A stretch of 19,004 nucleotides of DNA from Ignavibacteriota bacterium. GTDB lineage: Bacteria; Bacteroidota; Ignavibacteria; Palsa-1295. Both the position numbers and the translations under genes were made by a program. Below the pieces are notes generated by a model. The model was not told where the DNA came from, searched no databases, and saw only the letters and a program-made list of their open reading frames with translations. The stretch covers positions 1 through 19,004 of the forward strand of contig JANYLL010000001.1 of assembly GCA_025357895.1 (NCBI GenBank), read 5' to 3'. Positions 1 through 8,423 of the stretch are shown piece after piece. The stretch's first letter is position 1. Each line of letters opens with the position of its first letter.

Positions 1-452
1 TGTCGAATATTTTAGGTCATGTCGGCGCATGGGCGCCGCGACCTGAGCAGGTTGCAACGGCGAATCTTCTGAATAATGACGCTGTCGTAGATGCCTATCA
101 ATCCAAAATGCATGCCGATGTTGAAGAGCGGCTCGATGCGCTTTATGAAGAAATAATTTCGCTTCGTGATAGCGGATATCCGGTTGATGCAATTACACCA
201 ATGGGTGCGATCTACCTTACAGCGCGGTTTAATTTCATCGGCAAGACAACTCCGAACGGATATGTACTTTCGACCAATGAAGACATTCGCAAATATCTTC
301 TGTATTCTGCTGATCTTGCCATCGTAGCATTTCAGGCTTTTGATCTTCGCGAGGATACAGGCTGGTTCAGGCTTTCTGTCGGAGCAGTTTCAATGGAAGA
401 AATAAATTCTATCATGCCGAAAGTAAAAGCTGCGATGGATGCGCTGAAGTAA
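1..452 (+). CDS. PLP-dependent class I/II aminotransferase, C-terminal part (5' end outside window)
   Basis: The open frame enters from the left edge (first full codon at 3) and stops at TAA 450-452, giving about 149 residues. The visible part starts SNILGHVGAWAPRPEQVATA, which resembles the segment after the cofactor lysine in aspartate-type aminotransferases. It ends in the small C-terminal domain, with a WFRLSVGAVS stretch whose Arg sits where fold-type I enzymes bind the substrate carboxylate. The PLP lysine and the N-terminal substrate region lie off the window, so the amino-acid substrate cannot be decided. An ATG at 108 is internal: homology-like sequence continues upstream of it without a stop. 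The gene is convergent with the prolyl oligopeptidase gene, 72 bases away, so nothing in the window ties it to a pathway. The family call is firm; the exact enzyme is not. Confidence 0.85.
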   Translation, partial: SNILGHVGAWAPRPEQVATANLLNNDAVVDAYQSKMHADVEERLDALYEEIISLRDSGYPVDAITPMGAIYLTARFNFIGKTTPNGYVLSTNEDIRKYLLYSADLAIVAFQAFDLREDTGWFRLSVGAVSMEEINSIMPKVKAAMDALK

Positions 453-524
453 GTGACATTATTAAAGATTTGGCAATAACAACTATTTGTTATTACGAGA
501 ATGAAACCGTAATACGATTCCCTA

Positions 525-2639
525 TTAGTATTTTGGCACCACTCCCATATTATAAAACATAAACGAATATTCATCAGCTGCTTCTTCGATGATCTTTGCT
601 GTAGGCTTTCCGCTGCCATGTCCGGCTTTCGTTTCGATGCGGATGAGAAGCGGATTCGTGCTTGAACCTTCGCCTATTTCCTGAAGCGTTGCTGCAAATT
701 TGAATGAATGCGCCGGTACAACACGGTCATCATGATCGGCAGTTGTTATCATTGTTGCCGGGTAATGAACTCCGCTGCGAATATTTTCTAATGGCGAGTA
801 ATGATTGAGATATTCGAACATCTCTTTACTATCTTCGCTCGTTCCGTAATCGCTTGCCCAATGCGCACCGATGGTGAATTTATGGTAGCGCAGCATATCC
901 ATAACGCCGACTGCGGGCAGCGCTACTTTGCAAATATCAGGTCGCTGTGTCATTACTGCTCCAACTAATAATCCGCCATTTGAGCCACCTGCAATTGCAA
1001 GTTTATCGTGAGACGTATATTTTTCAGTGCAGAGATAATCCGCTGCAGCAATAAAATCATCGAAGACGTTTTGTTTATGAAGCTTCGTACCCGCTTCATG
1101 CCATTCTTTACCGTACTCACCGCCGCCGCGTAAATTCGGCATTGCGAAGATCGCACCATTCTCTAATAAGATAAGACGAAGGGTAGAAAATGAGGGAGTA
1201 AGACTAACATTAAAACCGCCATACGCATAAAGGTAACAAGGATTATTTCCATCCATCTTCAATCCTTTCTTATGGACGATAAACATAGGTACGCGAGTAC
1301 CATCCTTACTTTTATAAAATATTTGTTTTGATTCATAGGCGGTCGGATCAAACTTAACTTCACTCTTGCGGAAGACCGTTGAAGTATTAGATGTCATATC
1401 ATATCGATAGATCGAGGGCGGATATGTAAATGAAGAAAAAGTATAAAATACTTCTTTGTCTTCCTTCTTACCGCCGAAGCCGAAGATACTGCCAATTGCA
1501 GGCAGTTTTACTTCGCTAAGCTTTTTTCCTTCGAGATTATACAGATACACATGGTGGCTTGCATCCTGCATGTAGGTGCAGATCAGCTTTCCATCAACCA
1601 ATGAGGTGGTTTCCAGAACATGTTTTCCCTGAGGAATAAGATCATGCCAGGTTTTTTGTGAGGGATCAGAAATATCTGTAACGATAACTTTATTTCGCGG
1701 AGCGCCTATATTTGTTTGGATGAAAAGTTTATTTCCTTCGGATTCAACCAGGTTTACATCAAAACCAAAGGTTGTTTGCAATGGGATCCAGCCGCGATCA
1801 GGATTTCTTGTATCCATAATAGAAAGTAAATTCCCTTTTTCGCCGGCTTCATTTATATAGAGTTGCAAATACCGCTCATCTTCGGTAGCACTCATAAATT
1901 GCAAACGCTTCGGATTTTTTTTATCTTCGTATTTCAATTCATCAGAACTCTGTGGGGTACCAATCTTATGGTAATAGATTTTCTGGTATTCATTAGCAGA
2001 GGTGAGTTCATTTCCCTTTGGTTCATAACGCGAATAGAAAAATCCATCTTTATACCAGCTTCCGCCGCTAAATTTATTCCATTGGATGTGATCTTCAAGT
2101 TTTTTCCCTGTAGCAATATCAAGCACATAGATATCCTGCCAATCTGAACCGGATTTTGAAGTCCAATATGCAAGAAGTTTATTATCGTTCGAAGCAGTGA
2201 TACCGTTCAAAGCCACTGTTCCGTCAGTACTTAAAGTGTTGGGATCGATCAATACTCGCGGTGTTCCGGTAATACCTTCCTGGACGTACAGTACACTTTG
2301 GGGTTGCAGACCGTCGTTCTTATGGAAGAGATAAAAATTGCCGACTTTCTGCGGCGCAGAATATTTCGGGTAATTCCAGAGCTCTTCAATACGTTTTTTT
2401 ATTTTATTACGAAACGGAATTGACTCCAGATAAGAAAACGTGAGCGCATTCTCTTGCTTCACCCATTCTTTTGTTTTAGAGGAATCGACATCTTCCATCC
2501 AGCGATAAGGATCGGCAACCTTTGTTCCGAAATACTCATCAGCGACCTTTCCTTTCTCAGGTTTTGGATATTGCAATTGTGCTGCTGCGATAGTTGAAAT
2601 GTTTATCAAAAGAAAGCTGGTTAAAATGAAACGTTTCAT
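525..2639 (-). CDS. Secreted prolyl oligopeptidase (peptidase family S9A)
   Basis: This 704-residue serine peptidase should cleave short peptides after proline. It has the S9A layout: a signal peptide (residues 1-20, cut before Gln21), a short N-terminal part of the catalytic domain opening with YPKPEKGKVADEYFG and DPYRWMED, a beta-propeller filter (roughly 80-430), and the alpha/beta-hydrolase domain. The catalytic triad is visible as Ser553 in GGSNGG, Asp637 in DHDDRVVP and His674 in KAGHGSGKPTAK, almost the same spacing as porcine enzyme Ser554/Asp641/His680. Length is normal for the family. The signal peptide suggests a periplasmic or exported enzyme that processes peptides for nutrition. 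The start is the ATG that puts the signal peptide in place; no strong ribosome binding site is seen. It is divergent from purT, with one palindromic repeat between them, and has no operon partner in the window. Confidence 0.95.
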   Translation of the reverse strand: MKRFILTSFLLINISTIAAAQLQYPKPEKGKVADEYFGTKVADPYRWMEDVDSSKTKEWVKQENALTFSYLESIPFRNKIKKRIEELWNYPKYSAPQKVGNFYLFHKNDGLQPQSVLYVQEGITGTPRVLIDPNTLSTDGTVALNGITASNDNKLLAYWTSKSGSDWQDIYVLDIATGKKLEDHIQWNKFSGGSWYKDGFFYSRYEPKGNELTSANEYQKIYYHKIGTPQSSDELKYEDKKNPKRLQFMSATEDERYLQLYINEAGEKGNLLSIMDTRNPDRGWIPLQTTFGFDVNLVESEGNKLFIQTNIGAPRNKVIVTDISDPSQKTWHDLIPQGKHVLETTSLVDGKLICTYMQDASHHVYLYNLEGKKLSEVKLPAIGSIFGFGGKKEDKEVFYTFSSFTYPPSIYRYDMTSNTSTVFRKSEVKFDPTAYESKQIFYKSKDGTRVPMFIVHKKGLKMDGNNPCYLYAYGGFNVSLTPSFSTLRLILLENGAIFAMPNLRGGGEYGKEWHEAGTKLHKQNVFDDFIAAADYLCTEKYTSHDKLAIAGGSNGGLLVGAVMTQRPDICKVALPAVGVMDMLRYHKFTIGAHWASDYGTSEDSKEMFEYLNHYSPLENIRSGVHYPATMITTADHDDRVVPAHSFKFAATLQEIGEGSSTNPLLIRIETKAGHGSGKPTAKIIEEAADEYSFMFYNMGVVPKY

Positions 2640-2709
2640 ACGACTTGTAAATTATAGAAGTCCATTACTACGGTATTTTAGAGGTTTCTGTTCCATGATA
2701 ATAGCTTAT

Positions 2710-2783
2710 GGTAGGCGCAGGGCTTTAGCCCACGAGAATATCTCAAAAATAAACCTCTTCGCGGGCTAAAGCCTCGCGCCTTC
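2710..2783. repeat. GGCTTTAGCC palindromic repeat, copy 1
   Basis: The left arm begins GGTAGGCGCAGGGCTTTAGC (2710) and the right arm, reverse-complemented, matches it at most positions (GGCTTTAGCCCGCGA core). About 25 bases of unrelated spacer separate them. The same element occurs at 8190-8262 and 11330-11404. This copy lies between the divergent prolyl oligopeptidase and purT genes and ends 20 bases before the purT ATG, so it would be transcribed in a leader or would overlap the promoter zone. It resembles REP-type dispersed elements; no transposase is nearby. Confidence 0.85.
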
Positions 2784-2803
2784 TGTGATGCGAATTTTAT
2801 CCT

Positions 2804-3976
2804 ATGACAAAAAAAATATTACTTCTTGGCTCCGGCGAACTTGGCAAGGAATTCGTGATCGCTTTAAAACGATTGGGACAATATGTTATTGCTGTTGATT
2901 CATATAATAACGCGCCCGCGCAGCAAGTTTCCGACGAACGGGAAGTTATTGATATGCTTGACGCCTCTTCGCTCGATAGGATCGTCGCTAAGCATAAACC
3001 GGATATTATTGTACCCGAGATCGAAGCTATTCGAACCGAGAGATTTTATGCCTATGAGAAGCAAGGCATTCAAGTAATTCCGAGCGCTCGCGCAGCAAAT
3101 TTTACGATGAACCGCAAAGCTATTCGCGATCTTGCATCAAAGGAATTAGGATTGCGCACTGCAAAATACGAATATGCAAAGGCTGAAGATGAATTTAATG
3201 CTGCGATAAAAAAGATCGGAATTCCCTGTGTGGTGAAACCGCTGATGTCATCATCGGGCAAAGGACAATCAACGGTTAGATCGGAATCAGATATTGCAAA
3301 AGCATGGGAATACGGAACGACGAAAGGAAGAGGGGATCTTATTGAAGTGATCGTCGAAGAATTTATTCCATTCGAATTGGAAATAACTCTTCTCACCGTC
3401 ACGCAAAAAAATGGCAAAACACTTTTCTGTCCGCCGATAGGTCATCGACAGGAGCGGGGAGATTATATGGAAAGCTGGCAGCCGGCATTGATAAGCGAAT
3501 CACAGCTTCGCGATGCTCAGGATATGGCAGAAAAAGTTACAAAAGCATTAACGGGGTTTGGAATTTGGGGAGTAGAATTTTTTCTTGCCAAAGATGGAGT
3601 GTACTTTTCAGAACTTTCACCTCGTCCGCATGATACGGGAATGGTAACGCTTGCGCTGACACAAAATCTTTCGGAATTCGAACTTCATGCCCGCGCTGTT
3701 CTCGGACTTCCGATACCGGAAATCACTCTCGAGCATGCCGGAGCAAGCGCTGTAATTCTGGCGCCGGATGAATCCCCGAATGCACCGAACTATGAAGGGA
3801 TCGCCGAAGCAATGGCAACACCTAAAATCGATATTCGTATTTTTGGAAAACCAACAACACGTAAATACCGACGGATGGCAGTTGCGCTTGCTTATGATAC
3901 AGTCGGAACATCAACGGATATTATAAGAAAACGGGCAAAAGAGGCGGCGGAGAAAATTCGGGTTGTTGTATCGTGA
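2804..3976 (+). CDS. purT: Formate-dependent phosphoribosylglycinamide formyltransferase (GAR transformylase 2)
   Basis: PurT makes formylglycinamide ribonucleotide from GAR, formate and ATP, the folate-independent version of the third step of de novo purine synthesis in the cytoplasm. The 390-residue protein has the usual length (E. coli 392) and the ATP-grasp order: a GSGELG nucleotide/GAR loop at 9-14, IVPEIEAI at 69-76, PSARAANFTMNR at 93-104, the glycine-rich loop SSSGKGQS at 149-156, GHRQERGDYMESWQP at 213-227, and metal-binding glutamates near 258 (GVEFF) and 270 (SELSPRPHDTG). The ATG at 2804 aligns with the family N-terminus. No Shine-Dalgarno sequence is visible, and a palindromic repeat ends 20 bases upstream. 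purB lies about 3 kb downstream, separated by a secreted-protein gene, so the two purine genes are not in one compact operon. Confidence 0.96.
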   Translation: MTKKILLLGSGELGKEFVIALKRLGQYVIAVDSYNNAPAQQVSDEREVIDMLDASSLDRIVAKHKPDIIVPEIEAIRTERFYAYEKQGIQVIPSARAANFTMNRKAIRDLASKELGLRTAKYEYAKAEDEFNAAIKKIGIPCVVKPLMSSSGKGQSTVRSESDIAKAWEYGTTKGRGDLIEVIVEEFIPFELEITLLTVTQKNGKTLFCPPIGHRQERGDYMESWQPALISESQLRDAQDMAEKVTKALTGFGIWGVEFFLAKDGVYFSELSPRPHDTGMVTLALTQNLSEFELHARAVLGLPIPEITLEHAGASAVILAPDESPNAPNYEGIAEAMATPKIDIRIFGKPTTRKYRRMAVALAYDTVGTSTDIIRKRAKEAAEKIRVVVS

Positions 3977-4086
3977 TTATTTTATCACTCCGTTCAGAAA
4001 AAATTGAAACCTTAGAACTCGTTCATTGAATCTTTTTTGCATATTTCGGATTTTACAGGTACCATCAGATTTTAAATTTGTTAACA

Positions 4087-6690
4087 ATGATTAAAGTTTT
4101 TTTTGTGCTCATATTTTTTTCAGGACTCACCGGAAGTGTATTTGCACAAACTTCCTCAAAAACGGAAATTCCCGTTCTTACCAGAGAAAACGATTCCGAT
4201 TACAAACGCGAGCGCGAAGTGTGGATTAACCAAATGCACCGCGCCGAACCCGGTTTGAATTGGCAAACAATTGATGCAGAAACCCGAAGCGCTAAATTTG
4301 ATCAATTGCAATTTTCTTCAAGAAAACATTCCTTAGCTCCGTTAGGATTAATTCATGATACGCTTGCAGGCGGCAGAATCACAGGGTTATGGAGTGAACG
4401 CGGAAGCAAGAATATTTCGGGTCGAATGCATACTGTCGATATAGACTTCGATCATAATGTTATCTATGCGGCTTCAGCGATGGGGAATATCTGGAAAGCA
4501 GATCTAAGCAAGACTGATTCCTGGACATCGCTCAATGACAATCATCGTTTCGGCGGCGTAGTTATGCTTCGTGTTATCACAACTTCGAAGGGCAAGAGAC
4601 TTATTGCAGCGGCAAACGGTCCTGCAACAGTGTATTATTCCGATGATGAAGGCATCACTTGGCAGACTGCATCAGGGCTTGATGGTCCGAAAAGTTGGGG
4701 TGGGTTTAAGCGCGCTTGCATTAATGCGACTGAACAAACCATTTATCTATTCGGTAATGAATGGGATTATAAAAATTGGTATGCAGTATCAACACTGTAT
4801 CGCTCCACCGATCAGGGAAAAAGTTTTACAAATCTTGGTAAGTGGAAAGCAAGCTCCGATAAATCCGATGTATGGCTTTCCCGCGATACGATAAGCCCTG
4901 TATTTTTTTTAAAGAATGATTCACTGCTTACTATTGATGTTAATGGTAAGATGAATTTCATTCATCAAATGATATATAGTGATTCGATCGGGAAGATCGG
5001 AAGTCTTCTACTTCAAGGTGCAGTAAAAAATAATAGTATTAATCTTGCAGTTCTCGAGACAACAAAGAATGTCGGGACAATTTCTGTATCATCCAACGGC
5101 GGGAAGGCATGGGAGCAAACCGGTACATTCGCAGGAAGTATTTTTGGAAATAATTCTTTCAAGATGTTACAAAGCGATCCGCAGACTATGGCGATCGGCA
5201 CGATCGAAACATTTATATCGCATGATAACGGAACATCTTGGGATCATACGAACGGCTGGGGTGAATATTATGGAGATATGAAGACAAAGCTCCATGCTGA
5301 TATTGACGGAATAGATTTTATCAGAGATCCTATCGGGAATGAAATAGAATGTATCTCTACTGACGGAGGAATTTTCCTATCAAAAGATACACTTCAGACA
5401 TTTGAGAATATCACACTTTCCGGAGTTGGTACCAGTCAATATTATAGTGTGCTTACATCGGAGGAAGCTCCGTATTTTATTTACGGCGGAACGCAGGATC
5501 AGGGATACCAAAGGGCTCAGGATTCTTCAGCAAGAACAGAAATGACGCAAACGATAAGTGGCGATTACGGACATTTAAGCTCATCGAACAAGGGAAGAAG
5601 TACATGGTGTGATTATCCCGGCTTTGCATTGCTTTATACTGATGCTAAGGGCAACGGCAGGAATTCCGGATGGGGATTTCAGGGAAAAAACCATCTTTGG
5701 ATGCCGCCGATCATTGCTGATCCGCTTGATTCCAGCGCGGCATATATTGCTTGCGGAGGAGATCTGAGTGAATCATTTATTTGGCATTTGAAAAATATTC
5801 ATCGTGCGGATAAAGATACGATCGAAGCGTCTCATTTGTCGTTCGATTTTTCCGGGGGCAATACCGGAAGGAATATTTCTGCGATCGCATTTTCTCCGCT
5901 CGATCCTTCGCGATCTTACGTACTTACCAATGATGGAAAGTTTTACGATTCGCTCGGCGTTGACGGAAAATGGGAAAAATTAGATACGGTCGCTCCCGGA
6001 AGTCATTATTTTTATGGCTCGGTAATTGTGCCTTCACGTTTAGATGTGCATACACTCTGGATCGCCGGAAGCGGATATTCGAACCCGGGAGTATTTGTTT
6101 CTTCCGATGACGGAAAAACTTTTATTCCGATCGATTCAGGACTTCCGCATACACTCATCTATGGATTAGCTGCTTCTGAGAATGAAGAATTTCTCTTTGC
6201 TGCCACCGAAGTTGGTCCGTATATTTATAGCAAACAAGCAAATACCTGGCTTGAAATGTCTCATGGGCATTCGCCTGATATGGTGTATTGGTCAGTTGAA
6301 TATATTCCATCACTTAAAGTTGTGCGCTTTGGAACATATGGAAGAGGTATCTGGGATTTTACGATCGATCAGATAAAAAATGCAGTGTTATCCGATAGCG
6401 TTTGTCCGCCGATCCCGAATTTTAATCTCTCTGCCAAACCGCCGCTCTTTTCTTCTACTACTGATATTTCATTCAACCTTCCTGCGGCAGGACTCATCAC
6501 GGTGCATATTTTTGATCTGAACGGACGCTTAGTCCGCACGATCGTTAACAGTTCACTCGATTCAGGTTGGCATCATTACCAATGGAATGGTACATCAGAT
6601 AACGGTTCACCCCTTCCTTCGGGATTTTACACTTGCATTGCAAGCGGAATGGGCAAAGCAGATTTTGCGAAGATCGACCTGGTGCGGTAA
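4087..6690 (+). CDS. Secreted BNR/sortilin-like beta-propeller protein with C-terminal T9SS/FlgD-like sorting domain
   Basis: The 867-residue exported protein has a signal peptide (1-20, cut before Gln21). Its propeller carries Asp-box repeats (S-x-D-x-G-x-T-W type) near 185-192, 240-247, 336-342, 378-385 and 672-679, and a FGTYGRGIWDF closing strand at 748-758, as in VPS10/sortilin-like and BNR glycosidase-like proteins. The last 90 residues (about 779-867) form a FlgD-like beta-sandwich with FDLNGRLVRT, WNGTSDNGSPLPSGFY and a basic end, the form seen in type A T9SS sorting domains. It is therefore probably carried through the outer membrane by T9SS and held on the surface or released. No catalytic residues could be assigned, so it may be a binding protein rather than an enzyme. 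The ATG at 4087 is chosen over a TTG nine bases earlier because it leaves a standard signal peptide. It follows purT by 110 bases. Confidence 0.85.
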   Translation: MIKVFFVLIFFSGLTGSVFAQTSSKTEIPVLTRENDSDYKREREVWINQMHRAEPGLNWQTIDAETRSAKFDQLQFSSRKHSLAPLGLIHDTLAGGRITGLWSERGSKNISGRMHTVDIDFDHNVIYAASAMGNIWKADLSKTDSWTSLNDNHRFGGVVMLRVITTSKGKRLIAAANGPATVYYSDDEGITWQTASGLDGPKSWGGFKRACINATEQTIYLFGNEWDYKNWYAVSTLYRSTDQGKSFTNLGKWKASSDKSDVWLSRDTISPVFFLKNDSLLTIDVNGKMNFIHQMIYSDSIGKIGSLLLQGAVKNNSINLAVLETTKNVGTISVSSNGGKAWEQTGTFAGSIFGNNSFKMLQSDPQTMAIGTIETFISHDNGTSWDHTNGWGEYYGDMKTKLHADIDGIDFIRDPIGNEIECISTDGGIFLSKDTLQTFENITLSGVGTSQYYSVLTSEEAPYFIYGGTQDQGYQRAQDSSARTEMTQTISGDYGHLSSSNKGRSTWCDYPGFALLYTDAKGNGRNSGWGFQGKNHLWMPPIIADPLDSSAAYIACGGDLSESFIWHLKNIHRADKDTIEASHLSFDFSGGNTGRNISAIAFSPLDPSRSYVLTNDGKFYDSLGVDGKWEKLDTVAPGSHYFYGSVIVPSRLDVHTLWIAGSGYSNPGVFVSSDDGKTFIPIDSGLPHTLIYGLAASENEEFLFAATEVGPYIYSKQANTWLEMSHGHSPDMVYWSVEYIPSLKVVRFGTYGRGIWDFTIDQIKNAVLSDSVCPPIPNFNLSAKPPLFSSTTDISFNLPAAGLITVHIFDLNGRLVRTIVNSSLDSGWHHYQWNGTSDNGSPLPSGFYTCIASGMGKADFAKIDLVR

Positions 6691-6717
6691 GAAGGAACTT
6701 GTTATGCAGTTTTTTTA

Positions 6718-6852
6718 GTGAAGGCAAGAGAATATATACTTACAAAAACTGAAGCAGACTCAATTTATAGAATTAAACAGGACGAAATTGTTGTCTATGC
6801 TGTTACACACATGAGTCGCAATCCAATAAACTGGCTGGCAAGAATTCAATAA
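6718..6852 (+). pseudogene. Fossil C-terminal fragment of a RelE/ParE-family toxin
   Basis: In the same frame as the preceding gene, after its stop, an open stretch from GTG 6718 to TAA 6850-6852 reads VKAREYILTKTEADSIYRIK and continues QDEIVVYAVTHMSRNPINWL. The pattern R-E-Y-(I/L) followed by IYRI, a charged turn, IVVYAVTH and SRNP..W resembles the last three strands and C-terminal end of RelE/ParE plasmid-stabilisation toxins. Those proteins are usually 90-100 residues; here the N-terminal half is absent, there is no ATG, and no antitoxin gene is beside it. It is best read as the remnant of a toxin-antitoxin module stranded between the T9SS cargo gene and purB. The homology was judged by eye only. 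Confidence 0.55.
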
Positions 6853-6858
6853 TACTCA

Positions 6859-8175
6859 ATGATCCCACGTTACACTCGCCCGGAAATGGGCACTATCTGG
6901 ACTGATGAGAACCGATTCAAGATCTGGCTTGAGATTGAATTGCTTGCTACCGAAAAGCAGGAAGCGCTGGGCATTGTCCCAAAAGGTACGATAAAAAATA
7001 TCCGGTCAAAAGCTTCATTCGATACGAACCGTGTGCTTGAGATCGAAGAAGAGACGAAGCATGATGTCATCGCCTTTTTGACCAATGTCGCCGAGTATGT
7101 TGGTCCCGATTCGCGCTTCATTCATTTAGGAATGACTTCCAGTGATGTTGTCGATACGGCTTTTTCCGTTCAATGCAAACAAGCCGGTGAAATTCTTCTA
7201 CATGATATTGATGCACTCATCACCGCCCTCGGCAAACGCGCAACCGAGCATAAACATACCCCCATGATCGGCAGAACGCATGGCATCCATGCAGAGCCTA
7301 TGACATTCGGTTTAAAGCTTGCAGTGTTTTATGCAGAGTTCAAACGCGCCCGCGAACGGATGGCGCGCGCAATTGAGACGATCTCTGTCGGAAAAATTTC
7401 CGGAGCAGTCGGCACATTCGAGCATCTCGATCCTTCGGTTGAAGAATATGTCTGCAAGAATCTTGGCTTACAGCCCGCTCCAGTTTCGACGCAGATTATT
7501 CAGCGCGACCGTCATGCCGAATATTTTACTACCATCGCACTTGTCGGAGCGAGCTTAGAAAAACTTGCTGTTGAGCTTCGGCATTTGCAGCGCACAGAAG
7601 TCCGTGAAGTAGAAGAGTTTTTTTCGAAAGGACAGAAGGGATCATCGGCGATGCCGCATAAGCGCAATCCGATAACCTTGGAGCGCGTTACTGGTTTGGC
7701 TCGGCTCTTGCGAGGTTATGCAATGACGGCAATGGAAAATGTTGCGCTCTGGCATGAACGTGATATCAGCCATTCAGGTGCAGAACGCGTGATCGGACCC
7801 GATGCAACGATTGCTCTAAATTATATGCTTTCGCTGATGACGAAAACGATCGAGACGATGTATGTTTACCCCGAAGCGATGAAACGGAACTTGGAACTAA
7901 CGCGCGGCTTAGTTTTCTCGCAGCCTGTTCTTTTGCTTCTTACAAAAAGCGGTCTTTCGCGTGAAGAGGCGTATAAGATCGTTCAGCGCAATGCCATGCA
8001 GGTATGGGAGCTTGCCGCAGAAGCGAAAGATCCTCATATCACATTCCGTTCGCTGTTGGAATCCGATCCGGTGATCGGCAGCAAACTCACCAGTGCCGAT
8101 CTTGATCATGCATTTGACCCTATGGCTGCAATGAAGCATATTGATACGATCTTTAAGAGGGTGGGATTGAAGTAA
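6859..8175 (+). CDS. purB: Adenylosuccinate lyase
   Basis: PurB catalyses two fumarate-releasing steps of purine synthesis: SAICAR to AICAR, and adenylosuccinate to AMP. The 438-residue protein matches the short bacterial form. Residues fall on B. subtilis numbering: His68 (KHDV), His89 (FIHLGMTSSD), His141 (GRTHGIHAEP) and the superfamily signature GSSAMPHKRNP at 261-271 with the mobile-loop catalytic serine at 262/263. The ATG at 6859 places these positions exactly and lies six bases after the toxin-like fossil; no clear Shine-Dalgarno sequence precedes it. It works in the same pathway as PurT but is separated from purT by a surface-protein gene. A palindromic repeat begins 15 bases after the stop. 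Confidence 0.97.
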   Translation: MIPRYTRPEMGTIWTDENRFKIWLEIELLATEKQEALGIVPKGTIKNIRSKASFDTNRVLEIEEETKHDVIAFLTNVAEYVGPDSRFIHLGMTSSDVVDTAFSVQCKQAGEILLHDIDALITALGKRATEHKHTPMIGRTHGIHAEPMTFGLKLAVFYAEFKRARERMARAIETISVGKISGAVGTFEHLDPSVEEYVCKNLGLQPAPVSTQIIQRDRHAEYFTTIALVGASLEKLAVELRHLQRTEVREVEEFFSKGQKGSSAMPHKRNPITLERVTGLARLLRGYAMTAMENVALWHERDISHSGAERVIGPDATIALNYMLSLMTKTIETMYVYPEAMKRNLELTRGLVFSQPVLLLLTKSGLSREEAYKIVQRNAMQVWELAAEAKDPHITFRSLLESDPVIGSKLTSADLDHAFDPMAAMKHIDTIFKRVGLK

Positions 8176-8189
8176 TTTATCACGATAAC

Positions 8190-8262
8190 GGTAGGCGCAG
8201 GTTTTAGCCTGCGAGGGTGGTTGAAGGTGAGGATGTCACACAGACTAAAGCCTGCGCTTACC
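8190..8262. repeat. GGCTTTAGCC palindromic repeat, copy 2
   Basis: The left arm GGTAGGCGCAGGTTTTAGCC (from 8190) and the right arm ACTAAAGCCTGCGCTTACC (ending 8262) form an imperfect inverted repeat around a spacer of about 25 bases. It is the same family as 2710-2783 and 11330-11404. It stands 15 bases after purB, so it could act as a transcript 3'-end hairpin. A long open frame beginning at GTG 8217 runs through it, but this is not a reason to extend the following lipoprotein gene. Confidence 0.85.
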
Positions 8263-8423
8263 CGATCCTGGATCTAAATTCTTATGTGGAACTTAGCTTA
8301 GATTATTTGGGGTTAAGTGTTCTATATTTCTACTCCCCGTTCCCTTTATGCTGTTTTTGTGTCCCATTCGGATATAAGATAGTGTTATTTTGGAAAATTA
8401 ACTTTCACTTACATTACAAAATT

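Noticed and set aside
475..494. AATAACAA/TTGTTATT hairpin between the convergent aminotransferase and prolyl oligopeptidase genes
   Set aside because: The stem is only eight A/T-rich pairs and no T tract follows, so it is too weak to call a terminator.
1863..2147. Plus-strand frame of 94 codons opposite the prolyl oligopeptidase gene
   Set aside because: It is antisense to a well-supported coding region with no family-like sequence or start signal.
4073..4080. TAAATTTG, matching the Bacteroides -7 consensus TAnnTTTG, just before the BNR-like gene
   Set aside because: It is only six bases from the ATG and no TTTG element lies at the expected distance upstream; an eight-base match is likely by chance.
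8217..8423. N-terminal extension of the lipoprotein gene to GTG 8217
   Set aside because: It would translate half of a palindromic repeat and place 69 unrelated residues before a complete lipoprotein signal peptide.
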